Below, one piece after another: positions 25,791 to 34,794 of a DNA stretch of 64,000 nt. The stretch is from the NCBI RefSeq assembly GCF_900100315.1, contig NZ_FNFF01000009.1:62001-126000 (forward strand), read 5' to 3'. Both the position numbers and the translations under genes were made by a program. Each line of letters starts with the position of its first letter. Position 1 is the first letter of the stretch. The notes under the pieces are model-generated. The model saw only the letters and a list, made by a program, of their open reading frames with translations, had not been told where the DNA came from and made no database searches. This DNA is from Streptomyces indicus. Lineage in GTDB: Bacteria; Actinomycetota; Actinomycetes; Streptomycetales; Streptomycetaceae.

Positions 25791-25825
25791 CCCAACGGGA
25801 AACCGGGGCGATCCGGGTGGGCAAC
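25788..25825 (+). promoter_or_regulatory. GlnR-like box upstream of the nitrite reductase operon
   Basis: Four pentamers at exact 6-nt spacing: GTTCC (25788), GAAAC (25799), GATCC (25810), GCAAC (25821). This matches the a1-b1-a2-b2 layout (GTnAC, GAAAC) of actinobacterial GlnR boxes, with one perfect b-site. It ends 23 bp before the operon's first start codon. Confidence 0.6.
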
Positions 25826-25848
25826 ACCCCGGTCGCACGCTGGGCGGC

Positions 25849-27048
25849 ATGGGAGAGCGCATCGTGGTGATCGGGGCCGGGACCGCCGGGGCTCGGGTGG
25901 CCGTGCGGCTGCGGGCGGCGGGGCGGGAGGTCGCGCTCGTCGGGGCCGAGGCGCACGCGCCGTACAACCGTGTGCTGCTCGCCGATGTGCTCGCGGGGCG
26001 GTATCCGGCCGAGGTGACCGCGCTGCCCGATCCCGGGCCCGTGGTGCACGACCGGGTGGTCCGGATCGAGCGCGAGGCGCGGCAGGTCCACCTCGCCGCG
26101 GAAGGGCCGGTGCCGTACGAGCGGCTCGTGCTCGCCACCGGGTCCAACCCCGTGCTCCCCGCCCTGCGCGGACTCGCGCGCGGGCTGCCCGAGAATGTGC
26201 ACGCGTTCCGGACCATGGACGACTGCCTGGCCCTGGACAAGGCCGTGCAGCCGGGGGCCCGCGCGGTGGTCATCGGCGGCGGGCTGCTCGGTGTGCTGTG
26301 TGCGCGGGCGCTCGCCGAGCGCGGGGCGCAGGTCGTGCTCGCCCAGCAGGGTGAGTATTTGATGGAGCGTCAGCTCGATTCCGAGGCCGCGGAGTTGGTG
26401 CGGGAGCACGTGCGGCTGCGCGGGGTCGAGGTGCACACCGAGTGCCGCGTGCGCGAGGTCAGGACGCGTGACGGCCGGGCGACCGGGGTCGCGCTGGCCG
26501 ACGGATACGTGCTCGGGGCCGATCTCGTCGTGCTCGCCTGCGGGGTGCGGCCGAGCACCCAGCTCGCGCGGGAGGCCGGGCTGGAAGTCCGCGGCGGGAT
26601 CGTGGTCGACGATCAGCTGCGGACCAGCGATCCGGCCATTCACGCGATCGGCGACTGCGCCGAGCATCGCGGCCGGACCTACGGACTTGCCACACCCGCC
26701 CTCGAACAGGCCGACGCCCTCGCCGACTTGATCGGCCTGGGGGCCGGCGCCTACGAGGGCACGCGGGCGCTCACCCGGCTGACCCTCAGCGACGAGGGCC
26801 GGCTCCCCCTGGACCTCGCCACCTTCGGCGATCTGTCGGTCCGCGCCGGGGACGACGTGATCCGGCTGACCGACGCCACCCGCCGCACCTACCGCAAGGT
26901 CGTCGTCCGCGACGACCGGCTCGTCGGCGGGGTGCTGCTCGGCGAACTCGGCGCGGTCGGCGCCCTGGCCGACGCCTGGAAGGCGAGCGAGCCGCTCCCC
27001 CAGGACGCTCCGCTGCACCATCTGCTCACCCACGACGGAGGCTTCTGA
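25849..27048 (+). CDS. FAD/NAD(P)-dependent oxidoreductase of the nitrite reductase operon
   Basis: 399 residues, homologous to the N-terminal flavoprotein half of NirB: FAD motif VVIGAGTAGARVAVRLRAAG, NAD(P)H motif VVIGGGLLGVLCARALAE, and HAIGDCAEHRG. It lacks the Fe-S and sirohaem domains. Probably delivers electrons for nitrate or nitrite reduction (a NasB-like role), since nasA in this window has no reductase domain and this gene is 1 bp from nirB. Assignment of the electron acceptor is inference. Confidence 0.85.
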   Translation: MGERIVVIGAGTAGARVAVRLRAAGREVALVGAEAHAPYNRVLLADVLAGRYPAEVTALPDPGPVVHDRVVRIEREARQVHLAAEGPVPYERLVLATGSNPVLPALRGLARGLPENVHAFRTMDDCLALDKAVQPGARAVVIGGGLLGVLCARALAERGAQVVLAQQGEYLMERQLDSEAAELVREHVRLRGVEVHTECRVREVRTRDGRATGVALADGYVLGADLVVLACGVRPSTQLAREAGLEVRGGIVVDDQLRTSDPAIHAIGDCAEHRGRTYGLATPALEQADALADLIGLGAGAYEGTRALTRLTLSDEGRLPLDLATFGDLSVRAGDDVIRLTDATRRTYRKVVVRDDRLVGGVLLGELGAVGALADAWKASEPLPQDAPLHHLLTHDGGF

Positions 27049-27049
27049 G

Positions 27050-29686
27050 ATGCCCGACGCGACGCCCGAAGCGATGCCCGCCACCACGACCGGGGCGAGG
27101 TCCGCCGGCACGGCCGGGGCCACGTCCGCCGGCACGGCCGGGGCGACGTCCAGCACGCCCGGTACGCGCCCCACCCTGCTGCTCGTCGGGCACGGCATGG
27201 TCGGACAGCGGTTCCTCGAGGCGCTCGTCGAGCGCGGTGTGACCGACAGCCACCACGTGGTCGTGCTCTGCGAGGAGCCGCGGCCCGCGTACGACCGGGT
27301 GCATCTGACCTCGTACTTCGAGGGGAAGGGTGCCGATGAACTGTCGCTCACCCCGGGCGGGTTCATGGACACGCACGGGATCGAGCTGCGCCTCGGCGAG
27401 CGCGCCGAGCGCATCGACCGCGAGGCGCGGACCGTCACGGGCGGCTCCGGCCGCGTCTACGCGTACGACACGCTCGTGCTCGCGACCGGCTCCTACCCCT
27501 TCGTGCCGCCCGTGCCGGGCAAGGACGCCGAGGGCTGCTTCGTCTACCGGACCATCGAGGACCTGGAGGCGATCGAGGCGTACGCGAAGGGGGCCGGGCG
27601 CGGCGCGGTGGTCGGCGGCGGGCTGCTCGGCCTGGAGGCGGCGGGTGCCCTGAAGGGGCTCGGACTGGCCACGCGCATCGTGGAGTTCGCGCCGCGCCTG
27701 ATGCCTGCCCAGGTGGACGAGGGCGGTGGCGCGGCGTTGCTCCGGACCATCGAGCGGATGGGTCTGACGGTGCACACCGGGGCCGGGACCGAGGCGGTCG
27801 TGACCGATGAGGACGGCCGGGTGAGCGGCATGCGGCTGACCGACGGGAGTGAACTGCCCACGGATCTCGTGGTGTTCAGCGCCGGGGTACGGCCGCGCGA
27901 CCAGCTCGCACGCGAGGCGGGGCTGAAAGTCGGCGAGCGCGGCGGCATCTCGGTGGACGAGGAGTGCCGCACCAGCGACCCGGCCGTCTTCGCGATCGGC
28001 GAGTGCGCGCAGACGGTGGACGGCAAGGTGTACGGCCTGGTCGCGCCCGGCTATGCGATGGCGGAGGCGGCGGCGGACGCGATCGCCGGGTTCCCCGGGT
28101 CGTTCACCGGCGCCGACATGTCGACCAAGCTGAAGCTGCTCGGCGTGGACGTCGCCTCGTTCGGGGACGCCCACGGGACGGCCGAGGGCTGCCTCGACGT
28201 GGTCTACGCGGACTCGCGCTCGGGCACGTACAAGAAGCTGGTGATGGACCCGGAGGGCGTACTGCTCGGCGGGGTGCTCGTCGGTGACGCCGAGGCGTAC
28301 GGGATGCTGCGGCCGCTGACCGGCAGCGTGCCGCCGGTCGCGCCCGAGCAGCTGGTGCTCCCGGCCGGCGCGGGCGGCCCGGTGAAACTGGGCCCGGACG
28401 CGCTGCCCGACGACGCGATCATCTGCTCCTGCCACAACGTCACCAAGGGCCAGATCTGCGCCTGCGGCACGCTGCCCGAGGTCAAGCAGTGCACCAAGGC
28501 TGGTACGGGCTGCGGCAGTTGTGTGAAGACGATCCTTCAGCTGCTGCCGCAGACCGGCGACAAGGGACTGTGCGGCTGCTTCTCGTACACCCGCGCCGAG
28601 CTGTACGAGATCGTGAAGGTCAAGCGGATCACCTCGTACGCGCGTCTCCTGGACGAGCACGGACGCGAGGAGGCGCGCGGCGGCGAGGGCTGCGAGATCT
28701 GCAAGCCGACCTTCGCCTCGGTGCTCGCCTCGCTCGCCCCCGCGATCGGCGCGGACGGCTACGTCCTCGAAGGCGAGCAGGCCGCGCTCCAGGACACCAA
28801 CGACCACTTCCTCGCCAACATGCAGCGCAACGGCTCGTACTCGATCGTGCCGCGCATCCCCGGCGGCGAGATCACCCCCGAGAAGCTGATCGTGATCGGC
28901 GAGGTGGCCCGCGACTTCGGGCTCTACACGAAGATCACGGGCGGCCAGCGCATCGACCTCTTCGGCGCGCGCTCCGATCAACTCCCGGCGATCTGGACGC
29001 GGTTGGTGGCCGCCGGCTTCGAGTCGGGACACGCGTACGGGAAGGCGCTGCGCACCGTGAAGTCCTGCGTCGGACAGACCTGGTGCCGGTACGGGGTGCA
29101 GGACTCGGTCCGTATGGCCATCGACCTGGAGCTGCGCTACCGGGGGCTCAGGGCCCCGCACAAGCTGAAGTCGGCGGTCTCCGGGTGCGCCCGCGAGTGC
29201 GCCGAGGCCCAGTCGAAGGACTTCGGCGTGATCGCCACCGCGAGCGGCTGGAACCTGTACGTCGGCGGCAACGGCGGCATGACCCCGCGCCACGCGGACC
29301 TCCTCGCCCAGGACCTCACCGACGCCGAACTCATCCGGCTCATCGACCGGTTCCTGATGTTCTACATCCGCACCGCCGACCGCCTGGAGCGCACGGCGAG
29401 CTGGCTGGAGCGCCTGGAAGGCGGCCTCGACCACCTGCGCGAGGTGATCGTGGAGGACTCGCTCGGGATCTGCGAGGAGCTGGAGTCCCTGATGGCCGCG
29501 CACGTGGCGGGCTACCGCGACGAGTGGGCCGAGACCCTCCAGGACCCCGAGCGCCTGGCCCGCTTCGAGTCCTTCGTGAACGCGCCCGGCACCCCCGACC
29601 CGACCGTCCGCTTCGTCGCCGAACGCGACCAGATGAAGCCCGACCTCGCCGTCCTGATCCCCGAAGGAGCGCTGACCACCCGATGA
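27050..29686 (+). CDS. nirB: Nitrite reductase (NADH) large subunit
   Basis: 878 residues; reduces nitrite to ammonium in the cytoplasm. Order: FAD/NADH domains (LLVGHGMVGQRFLEAL, AVVGGGLLGLEAAGAL, FAIGECAQ), then a BFD-type 2Fe-2S domain near residue 460 (CSCHNVTKGQICACG ... GTGCGSC). The ferredoxin-like and sirohaem/4Fe-4S domains follow (GGQRIDLFGARSDQLPAIW, SCVGQTWCRYG, SGCARECAEAQ). The N-terminal 40 residues are an Ala/Thr/Gly-rich repeat extension not typical of the family. GGAGG upstream; start directly follows the preceding stop. Confidence 0.96.
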   Translation: MPDATPEAMPATTTGARSAGTAGATSAGTAGATSSTPGTRPTLLLVGHGMVGQRFLEALVERGVTDSHHVVVLCEEPRPAYDRVHLTSYFEGKGADELSLTPGGFMDTHGIELRLGERAERIDREARTVTGGSGRVYAYDTLVLATGSYPFVPPVPGKDAEGCFVYRTIEDLEAIEAYAKGAGRGAVVGGGLLGLEAAGALKGLGLATRIVEFAPRLMPAQVDEGGGAALLRTIERMGLTVHTGAGTEAVVTDEDGRVSGMRLTDGSELPTDLVVFSAGVRPRDQLAREAGLKVGERGGISVDEECRTSDPAVFAIGECAQTVDGKVYGLVAPGYAMAEAAADAIAGFPGSFTGADMSTKLKLLGVDVASFGDAHGTAEGCLDVVYADSRSGTYKKLVMDPEGVLLGGVLVGDAEAYGMLRPLTGSVPPVAPEQLVLPAGAGGPVKLGPDALPDDAIICSCHNVTKGQICACGTLPEVKQCTKAGTGCGSCVKTILQLLPQTGDKGLCGCFSYTRAELYEIVKVKRITSYARLLDEHGREEARGGEGCEICKPTFASVLASLAPAIGADGYVLEGEQAALQDTNDHFLANMQRNGSYSIVPRIPGGEITPEKLIVIGEVARDFGLYTKITGGQRIDLFGARSDQLPAIWTRLVAAGFESGHAYGKALRTVKSCVGQTWCRYGVQDSVRMAIDLELRYRGLRAPHKLKSAVSGCARECAEAQSKDFGVIATASGWNLYVGGNGGMTPRHADLLAQDLTDAELIRLIDRFLMFYIRTADRLERTASWLERLEGGLDHLREVIVEDSLGICEELESLMAAHVAGYRDEWAETLQDPERLARFESFVNAPGTPDPTVRFVAERDQMKPDLAVLIPEGALTTR

Positions 29687-30036
29687 TCCGCCACGGCCGG
29701 CAGGCCACTCTCCAACTCCGCCTCGGCGACGACTGGTTCACCGTGTGCGACGCGGCCCGGCTCCAGCCCGGCCGGGGCGCGGCCGCCCTGCTCCCCGACG
29801 GCCGGCAGGCGGCCCTGTTCCTGGACCGGGACGGACGGGCGTACGCGATCGACAACCGGGACCCGTTCACCGGGGCCTCGGTCCTCTCGCGCGGCCTGCT
29901 CGGCTCGGCCTCGGGCCGCACGTTCGTGGCCTCGCCCCTGCTGAAGCAGCGCTTCGATCTGGAGTCGGGGGTCTGCCTGGACGACGAGGGCGTGACGGTA
30001 CGGGCCTATGAGGTGCGGGTGGGGAACGGGGAGTAG
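29683..30036 (+). CDS. nirD: Nitrite reductase small subunit
   Basis: 117 residues, the Rieske-like fold of NirD: WFTVCDAARLQPGRGAAALLPDG ... YAIDNRDPFTGASVLSRGLLG ... VASPLLKQRFDLESG. As is normal for NirD it lacks the CxH pairs that bind a Rieske cluster. ATGA overlap with nirB and AAGGAG upstream indicate coupled expression. Confidence 0.93.
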   Translation: MIRHGRQATLQLRLGDDWFTVCDAARLQPGRGAAALLPDGRQAALFLDRDGRAYAIDNRDPFTGASVLSRGLLGSASGRTFVASPLLKQRFDLESGVCLDDEGVTVRAYEVRVGNGE

Positions 30037-30041
30037 CCCCC

Positions 30042-30117
30042 TGACCGGCGGCCGCTCCTGACCGGCGGTCGCTCCTTACTGGCCGCTCTTGACCGACCGT
30101 TCTTGACCGACCGTTCC
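30042..30117 (+). promoter_or_regulatory. Tandem TGACCG repeats and promoter of the tetR gene
   Basis: Two 17-bp units (TGACCGGCGGYCGCTCC, 30042 and 30059), a degenerate TTACTGG unit (30076) and two 14-bp units TGACCGACCGTTC+T/C (30090, 30104). TTGACC (30103-30108), an 18-nt spacer and TAGAGT (30127-30132) form a promoter 6 nt before the ATG. The element CTTGACCG also occurs, inverted, in the MFS promoter. Confidence 0.65.
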
Positions 30118-30138
30118 AGTTGAGCCTAGAGTCGCGGC

Positions 30139-30726
30139 ATGGCCCGCACCAAGGAGTTCGATCCCGACGCAGCGCTGCAGGCCGCCATGGAGCTGTTCTG
30201 GCGGCGCGGCTACGAGGCGACCTCGATGGCCGACCTCACCCAGCACCTGGGGATCGGGCGGGCCAGCCTGTACGCCACCTTCGGGAACAAGCACGAGCTG
30301 TACCTGAAGGCCCTGGACCGCTACCGCGAGACGCGCGACCCGGTCCTCGTCGAGGAGCTGTCGCAGCCGGGCCCGGTCCTGCCGGCCGTGCGCGCGCTGG
30401 TGCAGCGGTTCGCCGACGAGTCCACGGCCGAGTCCACCCGCCTCGCCGGCTGCCTGGTCACCAACACCGCGGCCGAACTCGCCCCGCACGACCGGGACGC
30501 GGCCCGCAGGGTCGAGCGCAGCTGGGAACACCTGGAGACGCCGCTGCACTCCGCGCTCGTCCGGGCGCGGGCCCAGGGCGAACTGCCCGCGAGCACCGAG
30601 CCGTTGGCCCTCGCCCGCATGCTGGTCGTCCTGATGCAGGGCATGCGTGTGGCCGGCAAGGCCTCCAGCGATCCGGGGCGCGTACGGGACGCGGCCGAAC
30701 AGGCGCTGAAGCTGCTGGACGGCTGA
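30139..30726 (+). CDS. TetR-family transcriptional regulator
   Basis: 195 residues: helix-turn-helix (ATSMADLTQHLGIGRASLYATFGNKHELY) and a TetR_C-like ligand domain (RLAGCLVTNTAAELAP). No ribosome site; TAGAGT lies 6 nt upstream, so probably leaderless. Likely represses itself and the downstream MFS exporter through shared CGGTCAAG elements. Confidence 0.92.
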   Translation: MARTKEFDPDAALQAAMELFWRRGYEATSMADLTQHLGIGRASLYATFGNKHELYLKALDRYRETRDPVLVEELSQPGPVLPAVRALVQRFADESTAESTRLAGCLVTNTAAELAPHDRDAARRVERSWEHLETPLHSALVRARAQGELPASTEPLALARMLVVLMQGMRVAGKASSDPGRVRDAAEQALKLLDG

Positions 30727-30744
30727 ATCCGGCCCGTACAGGAA

Positions 30745-30770
30745 AAGGGGTGCCTTCGACGGCACCCCTT
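30745..30770 (+). terminator. Intrinsic terminator after tetR
   Basis: Perfect 10-bp stem AAGGGGTGCC / GGCACCCCTT with loop TTCGAC. It separates tetR from the MFS gene. Confidence 0.85.
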
Positions 30771-30786
30771 CCTTACGCCGTCATAC

Positions 30787-30801
30787 TGAACCGATCGGTC
30801 A
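30787..30801. promoter_or_regulatory. Candidate TetR operator at the MFS gene
   Basis: Dyad TGAACCGATCGGTCA, 15 bp before the MFS start codon. Its right arm CGGTCAAGA matches, inverted, the repeats in the tetR promoter. Confidence 0.65.
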
Positions 30802-30815
30802 AGAAAGAGGGGATC

Positions 30816-32213
30816 ATGACCGCGCTCCACCCCGTGTCCACCGGGTCCGGGCCCCGGCCACGCGAACGCACCACGCCGACCGCCCCGGCGTTCGCCCTGC
30901 TCGGCACCGTCCAGGTCACGCTGATCTTCACGCTCGCCGCGATCTCCGTACCGCTCCCCCGCATCGGCCGTGAATTCGCCCTCGCGCAGAGCGACTTGAT
31001 CCTGCTGAGCGCCGCGTACGGGCTGACCCTCGCGAGCCTGCTCCTGTTCGGCGGACGGCTCGCCGACCGGTACGGCGGGCGGCCCGTGTTCACTGCCGGT
31101 CTCGTGCTCTTCGCGGCCGCCTCGGTGGTCGTACCGCTGGCGCCGGGCTACGCGGTCCTGCTCGGCGCGCGCTTCGGCCAGGGCGCGGGCGCCGCCCTGG
31201 TCGCGCCGGCGGCGATGGCGGTGCTGCGGACGGTGTTCCCCGAACCCGCCGCCTACGGGCGGGCGATGGCCACCTGGGGCGGGCTCAACATGCTCGGCGC
31301 CACCGCGGGCAACCTCCTGGCCGGGGTCGCGACGGCCCTGTGGTCCTGGCGCGCGGCCCTCGCGGTGCCGGTGCTCGTCGCGGCCGCGGCGCTCGCCCTC
31401 GCACCGCGCGTGCTGCCCGCCACCACACCCTCGCCGTCGCGGTCCGGCTCCCGGCGCCCCGGGCTCGACCTGCCGGGCGCGCTGCTCGTCACCGCCGGTG
31501 TGACGCTGGCCAGTTACGGCCTGGTCATGTCCGACCCGTACGGCTGGACCGCCCCCGGCGTCCTGGTCCCGCTGCTCGCCGGCGCCCTCCTGCTCGCGGC
31601 CTTCCTCGCGGTGGAGCTGAAGGTCCGCGACCCGCTGCTGCCGCCGCGGTTCCTGCGCGACGGCCGCCGGGCGGCCGGTCTCCTCGCGGTCGCGGTGACG
31701 GCCGCCGGCGCCTCGGTCACCTTCGTCGCGCTCTCCCTCCAGCTCCAGGAGTCCCGAGGCTGGTCGGCGCTGGAGACCTCGGCGGTCTTCGTCCCGTTCG
31801 CGGCGGCGCAGCTGGCCGCGGGACGCGCGGCGGGACCGATGGTCGCGCGGATCGGCGCCGCCCGGACCACGGCGACCGGACTGGCCGTCGCCGCGGTGGG
31901 CCTCGCCCTGATCGCCCTGACCGGACTGAACGAGCAACTCCCGTACGCCTACGGCCTGTTGCCCGGCACGCTCCTGCTGCCCGCGGGTGCCGCCGTGGCC
32001 TTCGCAGGCGCCGCGGTGCTCGCCACCGACCGGGTGCCCGCCGCACAGGCCGGGCTCGCGGGCGGGGTGTTCAACACGGCGATGGAGCTGGGGGCCTCGG
32101 TCGTGTTCGCGGCCACGCTCTCGCTCGGCGGGGACGTGGGCTCGTTCGGTGTCCTCGCGGCCGGCTTCACCGCGCTCGCGCTCGTCAACTTCCTTGCGAT
32201 GAAACGCCGTTGA
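30816..32213 (+). CDS. MFS multidrug-type transporter
   Basis: 465 residues, about 14 helices. N-terminal half with GGRLADRYGGRPVF (motif A), FGQGAGAALVAPAAM and GGLNMLGATAGNLL (DHA2-like antiporter motif). Exporter of unknown drug or metabolite; neighbouring regulator and dehydrogenases suggest a substrate-inducible unit. AGAGGGG precedes the ATG. Confidence 0.9.
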   Translation: MTALHPVSTGSGPRPRERTTPTAPAFALLGTVQVTLIFTLAAISVPLPRIGREFALAQSDLILLSAAYGLTLASLLLFGGRLADRYGGRPVFTAGLVLFAAASVVVPLAPGYAVLLGARFGQGAGAALVAPAAMAVLRTVFPEPAAYGRAMATWGGLNMLGATAGNLLAGVATALWSWRAALAVPVLVAAAALALAPRVLPATTPSPSRSGSRRPGLDLPGALLVTAGVTLASYGLVMSDPYGWTAPGVLVPLLAGALLLAAFLAVELKVRDPLLPPRFLRDGRRAAGLLAVAVTAAGASVTFVALSLQLQESRGWSALETSAVFVPFAAAQLAAGRAAGPMVARIGAARTTATGLAVAAVGLALIALTGLNEQLPYAYGLLPGTLLLPAGAAVAFAGAAVLATDRVPAAQAGLAGGVFNTAMELGASVVFAATLSLGGDVGSFGVLAAGFTALALVNFLAMKRR

Positions 32214-32322
32214 AGGCCGGAGCGCCTGCCTGTCCGCGACGCCGCCCGACCAGCTCACCGCCACCACCCTCCCAACTCACCTCACCACCACCCCCTCCCA
32301 ACTCACCAAGGAGTCACCCGAC

Positions 32323-33102
32323 ATGACCAGCAGCACCAGCAGCACCCGCTTCACCGGCAAGTCCGTCCTCGTCACCGGCGCCGGATCCGGCATCGGCCGC
32401 GCCACCGCACTGGCCTTCGCCGCCGAGGGCGCGCGGGTGGTCGTCGCCGGGCGCGGCCGCGCACCGCTCGACGAGACCGTCGCCCTGATCGAGGCGGCGG
32501 GCGGTACCGCCTCGGCCGTCACCGCGGACGTGAGCAAGGCCGAGTCGGTACGGGCCCTGGTGGCCGAGGCCGTGGCACGCCACGGCCGCCTCGACGTCGC
32601 CGTGAACAATGCCGGCGTCTTCCGCGGCGGCGGCCCCGTGGCCGAGCTCTCCGCCGACGACTGGCAGACGCTGCTCGACATCAACGTGACCGGTGTCCTG
32701 CACGCCCTCCAGGCCGAGATCGCGGTGATGCGCGGGCAGGAGGGCGGCGGCACGATCGTCAACATCTCGTCCAACCTCGGCGCCCACACCCGTATCCCCG
32801 GCGTCGCGGGCTATCTCACCTCCAAGGCCGCGGTCTCGGCCCTCACCCGCGCGGCCGCACTCGACCACATCGGCGACGGCGTGCGGATCAACGCGGTGAG
32901 CCCGGGCGCCTCGGACACCACGATGTCGCTGCTGCCCGGCGAGTCCGAGGCCGAGCGCGCGGTCCGCATGAAGTCCTCGAACCCGCTGGGCCGGGTGTCG
33001 CGCCTGACGGAGGTCGCGGCCGCGGTGCTGTACCTGGCCTCCGATGACGCGGCGTCCGTGGTGGGCACGGATCTCGTGATCGACGGCGGCGCGGCGGCCT
33101 GA
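32323..33102 (+). CDS. SDR-family oxidoreductase
   Basis: 259 residues, classical SDR: TGAGSGIGRATAL, NNAGVF, NISSNLG, YLTSK, GTDLVIDGGAA. Substrate unknown. Lies 109 bp after the MFS gene, possibly in the same TetR-controlled unit. AAGGAG precedes the ATG. Confidence 0.9.
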   Translation: MTSSTSSTRFTGKSVLVTGAGSGIGRATALAFAAEGARVVVAGRGRAPLDETVALIEAAGGTASAVTADVSKAESVRALVAEAVARHGRLDVAVNNAGVFRGGGPVAELSADDWQTLLDINVTGVLHALQAEIAVMRGQEGGGTIVNISSNLGAHTRIPGVAGYLTSKAAVSALTRAAALDHIGDGVRINAVSPGASDTTMSLLPGESEAERAVRMKSSNPLGRVSRLTEVAAAVLYLASDDAASVVGTDLVIDGGAAA

Positions 33103-33227
33103 GAGCGGGGCGGCCGGCCCCACAGTCGAGGGACACGCACAGCGAGCGCGGCGGCCGGGCTTACCGACTGGTAAGTCCGGCCTTACCCTGGCGGTCGACC
33201 GAAGCGTCCCCTTCCGGAAGGACCGTC

Positions 33228-34148
33228 ATGACCGCCTGGACCGCGCGCGACATCCCCGACCAGAGCGGCCGCACCGCGGTCGTCACCGGCGCCAACAGCG
33301 GCATCGGTCTGGCGGCCGCCCGCGAACTGGCGCGGCGGGGCGCCCGCGTGGTGCTCGCCTGCCGCAGCGAGGCGCGCGGCAAGGAGGCCGAGGCGCGGAT
33401 CGCCGCCGAAGTGCCGGACGCGGACGTGGAGTTCAGAGCGCTCGACCTGGCGGATCTCTCGTCGGTACGGGAGTTCGCCGGCGCCTTCGCGGACGGGAGG
33501 CTCGATCTGCTGGTCAACAACGCGGGCGTGATGGCGCTCCCGTACGCGAAGACGGTGGACGGGTTCGAGACGCAGTTCGGCGTCAACCACCTCGGGCACT
33601 TCGTGCTCACCGGTCTGCTGCTGCCCCGGCTGCTCGCGGCGCCGGGCGAGGCGCGGGTCGTGACGGTGTCGAGCGGGATGCACTTCCTGTCGAACATCGA
33701 CATCGCCGACCTCAACTCCGAGCGGAAGTACCGCCGTTGGATCGCCTACGGCCGGTCCAAGACGGCGAACCTGCTCTTCACGCACGAGCTGGCCCGGCGC
33801 CTCGACAGGGCCGGTTCCGGGGTGGTCGCGGCGGCCGCGCACCCCGGGTTCGCGCGCACCAACCTCCAGACGGCCGGGGTCCGCATGGAGGGCCGGCGGA
33901 TCGCGGAACGCATCGCGGGCACCGGCACGCAGCTGCTCGCCCAGTCCGCGGAGGCCGGTGCACTGCCCACGCTGTACGCGGCCACGGCGCCGGGGGTGCG
34001 CCCGGACTCCTTCACCGGCCCGCGGTTCCAGGGCTGGCGGGGTGCGCCGGTGAAGTCCGTCCGCGCGAAGTGGACGCTGAACGACGCGGCGGGCGAACGG
34101 CTGTGGGCGGCTTCGGAGCAGCTGACCGGGGTGACGTACCCCGTGTGA
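33228..34148 (+). CDS. SDR-family oxidoreductase, retinol-dehydrogenase-like
   Basis: 306 residues: TGANSGIGLAAARELARRG, LLVNNAGVMALPY, FGVNHLGHFVLTGLLLP, VVTVSSGMHF, YGRSKTAN. The longer C-terminus and NHLGHF motif match the WWOX/retinol dehydrogenase branch. Substrate unknown. Confidence 0.9.
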   Translation: MTAWTARDIPDQSGRTAVVTGANSGIGLAAARELARRGARVVLACRSEARGKEAEARIAAEVPDADVEFRALDLADLSSVREFAGAFADGRLDLLVNNAGVMALPYAKTVDGFETQFGVNHLGHFVLTGLLLPRLLAAPGEARVVTVSSGMHFLSNIDIADLNSERKYRRWIAYGRSKTANLLFTHELARRLDRAGSGVVAAAAHPGFARTNLQTAGVRMEGRRIAERIAGTGTQLLAQSAEAGALPTLYAATAPGVRPDSFTGPRFQGWRGAPVKSVRAKWTLNDAAGERLWAASEQLTGVTYPV

Positions 34149-34183
34149 GACACGGGTCCTGTGGTGCGGGCGGGGCCTGAGGT

Positions 34184-34648
34184 TCAGGCGGCGGCGCGGA
34201 GTTCGACGGCGGCGAGCGGGATGAAGCCGAGGTTCTGCCGGCCGGAGGTGTCGGGGGCGCCGTCGGACAGGCGCTTGAGCATCGCGAGCGCGATCCGCTC
34301 GCCCTGGGCCTTGGCGCGCTCGGCGTTGGGGCCCGCGTGCAGACCGTCGATGGTGGCGTGCCACAGCTGGACCCAGCGGCCGAAGTGCGCGGCGGTCATC
34401 GGCTCCACCGAGTGCAGGGCGGCGTGCGGGGCGAAGGCGTTGCGCTGGTAGTCCGCGGTGCGGAAGAGCGCGCGCTCCCAGAAGTCGGTGATCCGGGGCA
34501 GGTGGACGTCCAGGCTGGTGCCGGCGATCTCGGTGAAGAAGGGGCCGATGAGCGGATCGGCGAAGGCGGCCGTGTAGAAGCGGCGCAGCACGAGGTCGAG
34601 GTCGGCGCGGCCGGCTATGTCGGCGTGGTCGCGGGCAGCGGAGTGCAC
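34184..34648 (-). CDS. Group III truncated haemoglobin
   Basis: 154 residues, 2-on-2 globin: LVLRRFYTAAFADPLIGPFFTEIAG, ITDFWERALFRTADYQRNAF, then MTAAHFGRWVQLWHATID with the likely proximal His in HFGRW. Binds haem and O2/NO; role unproven. GTG at 34648 preferred because GGAGGG lies 9 nt upstream; the ATG at 34657 abuts that site. Confidence 0.85.
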   Translation of the reverse strand: MHSAARDHADIAGRADLDLVLRRFYTAAFADPLIGPFFTEIAGTSLDVHLPRITDFWERALFRTADYQRNAFAPHAALHSVEPMTAAHFGRWVQLWHATIDGLHAGPNAERAKAQGERIALAMLKRLSDGAPDTSGRQNLGFIPLAAVELRAAA

Positions 34649-34794
34649 GGAGTCCATCCCTCCATGGTGCTCCCGGGGGAGCTGCGGGGCCCAGGGCCAT
34701 TGGTCCCGGACCGGCCGGGCCACCGTACCGCGGGCACACGCGCTGCCGCCCGCGAACGCCCGCACCGAGCCTCAGCCCGCACTGAGCCCCCGCC

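Noticed and set aside
28000..29000. Loss of function in the extra FAD oxidoreductase before nirB (no Fe-S or sirohaem domain)
   Set aside because: Stand-alone flavoproteins of this kind occur in nitrite reductase operons; no frameshift or degradation is seen.
29683..30036. Broken Rieske ferredoxin (missing CxH ligands)
   Set aside because: Absence of the ligands is normal for NirD.
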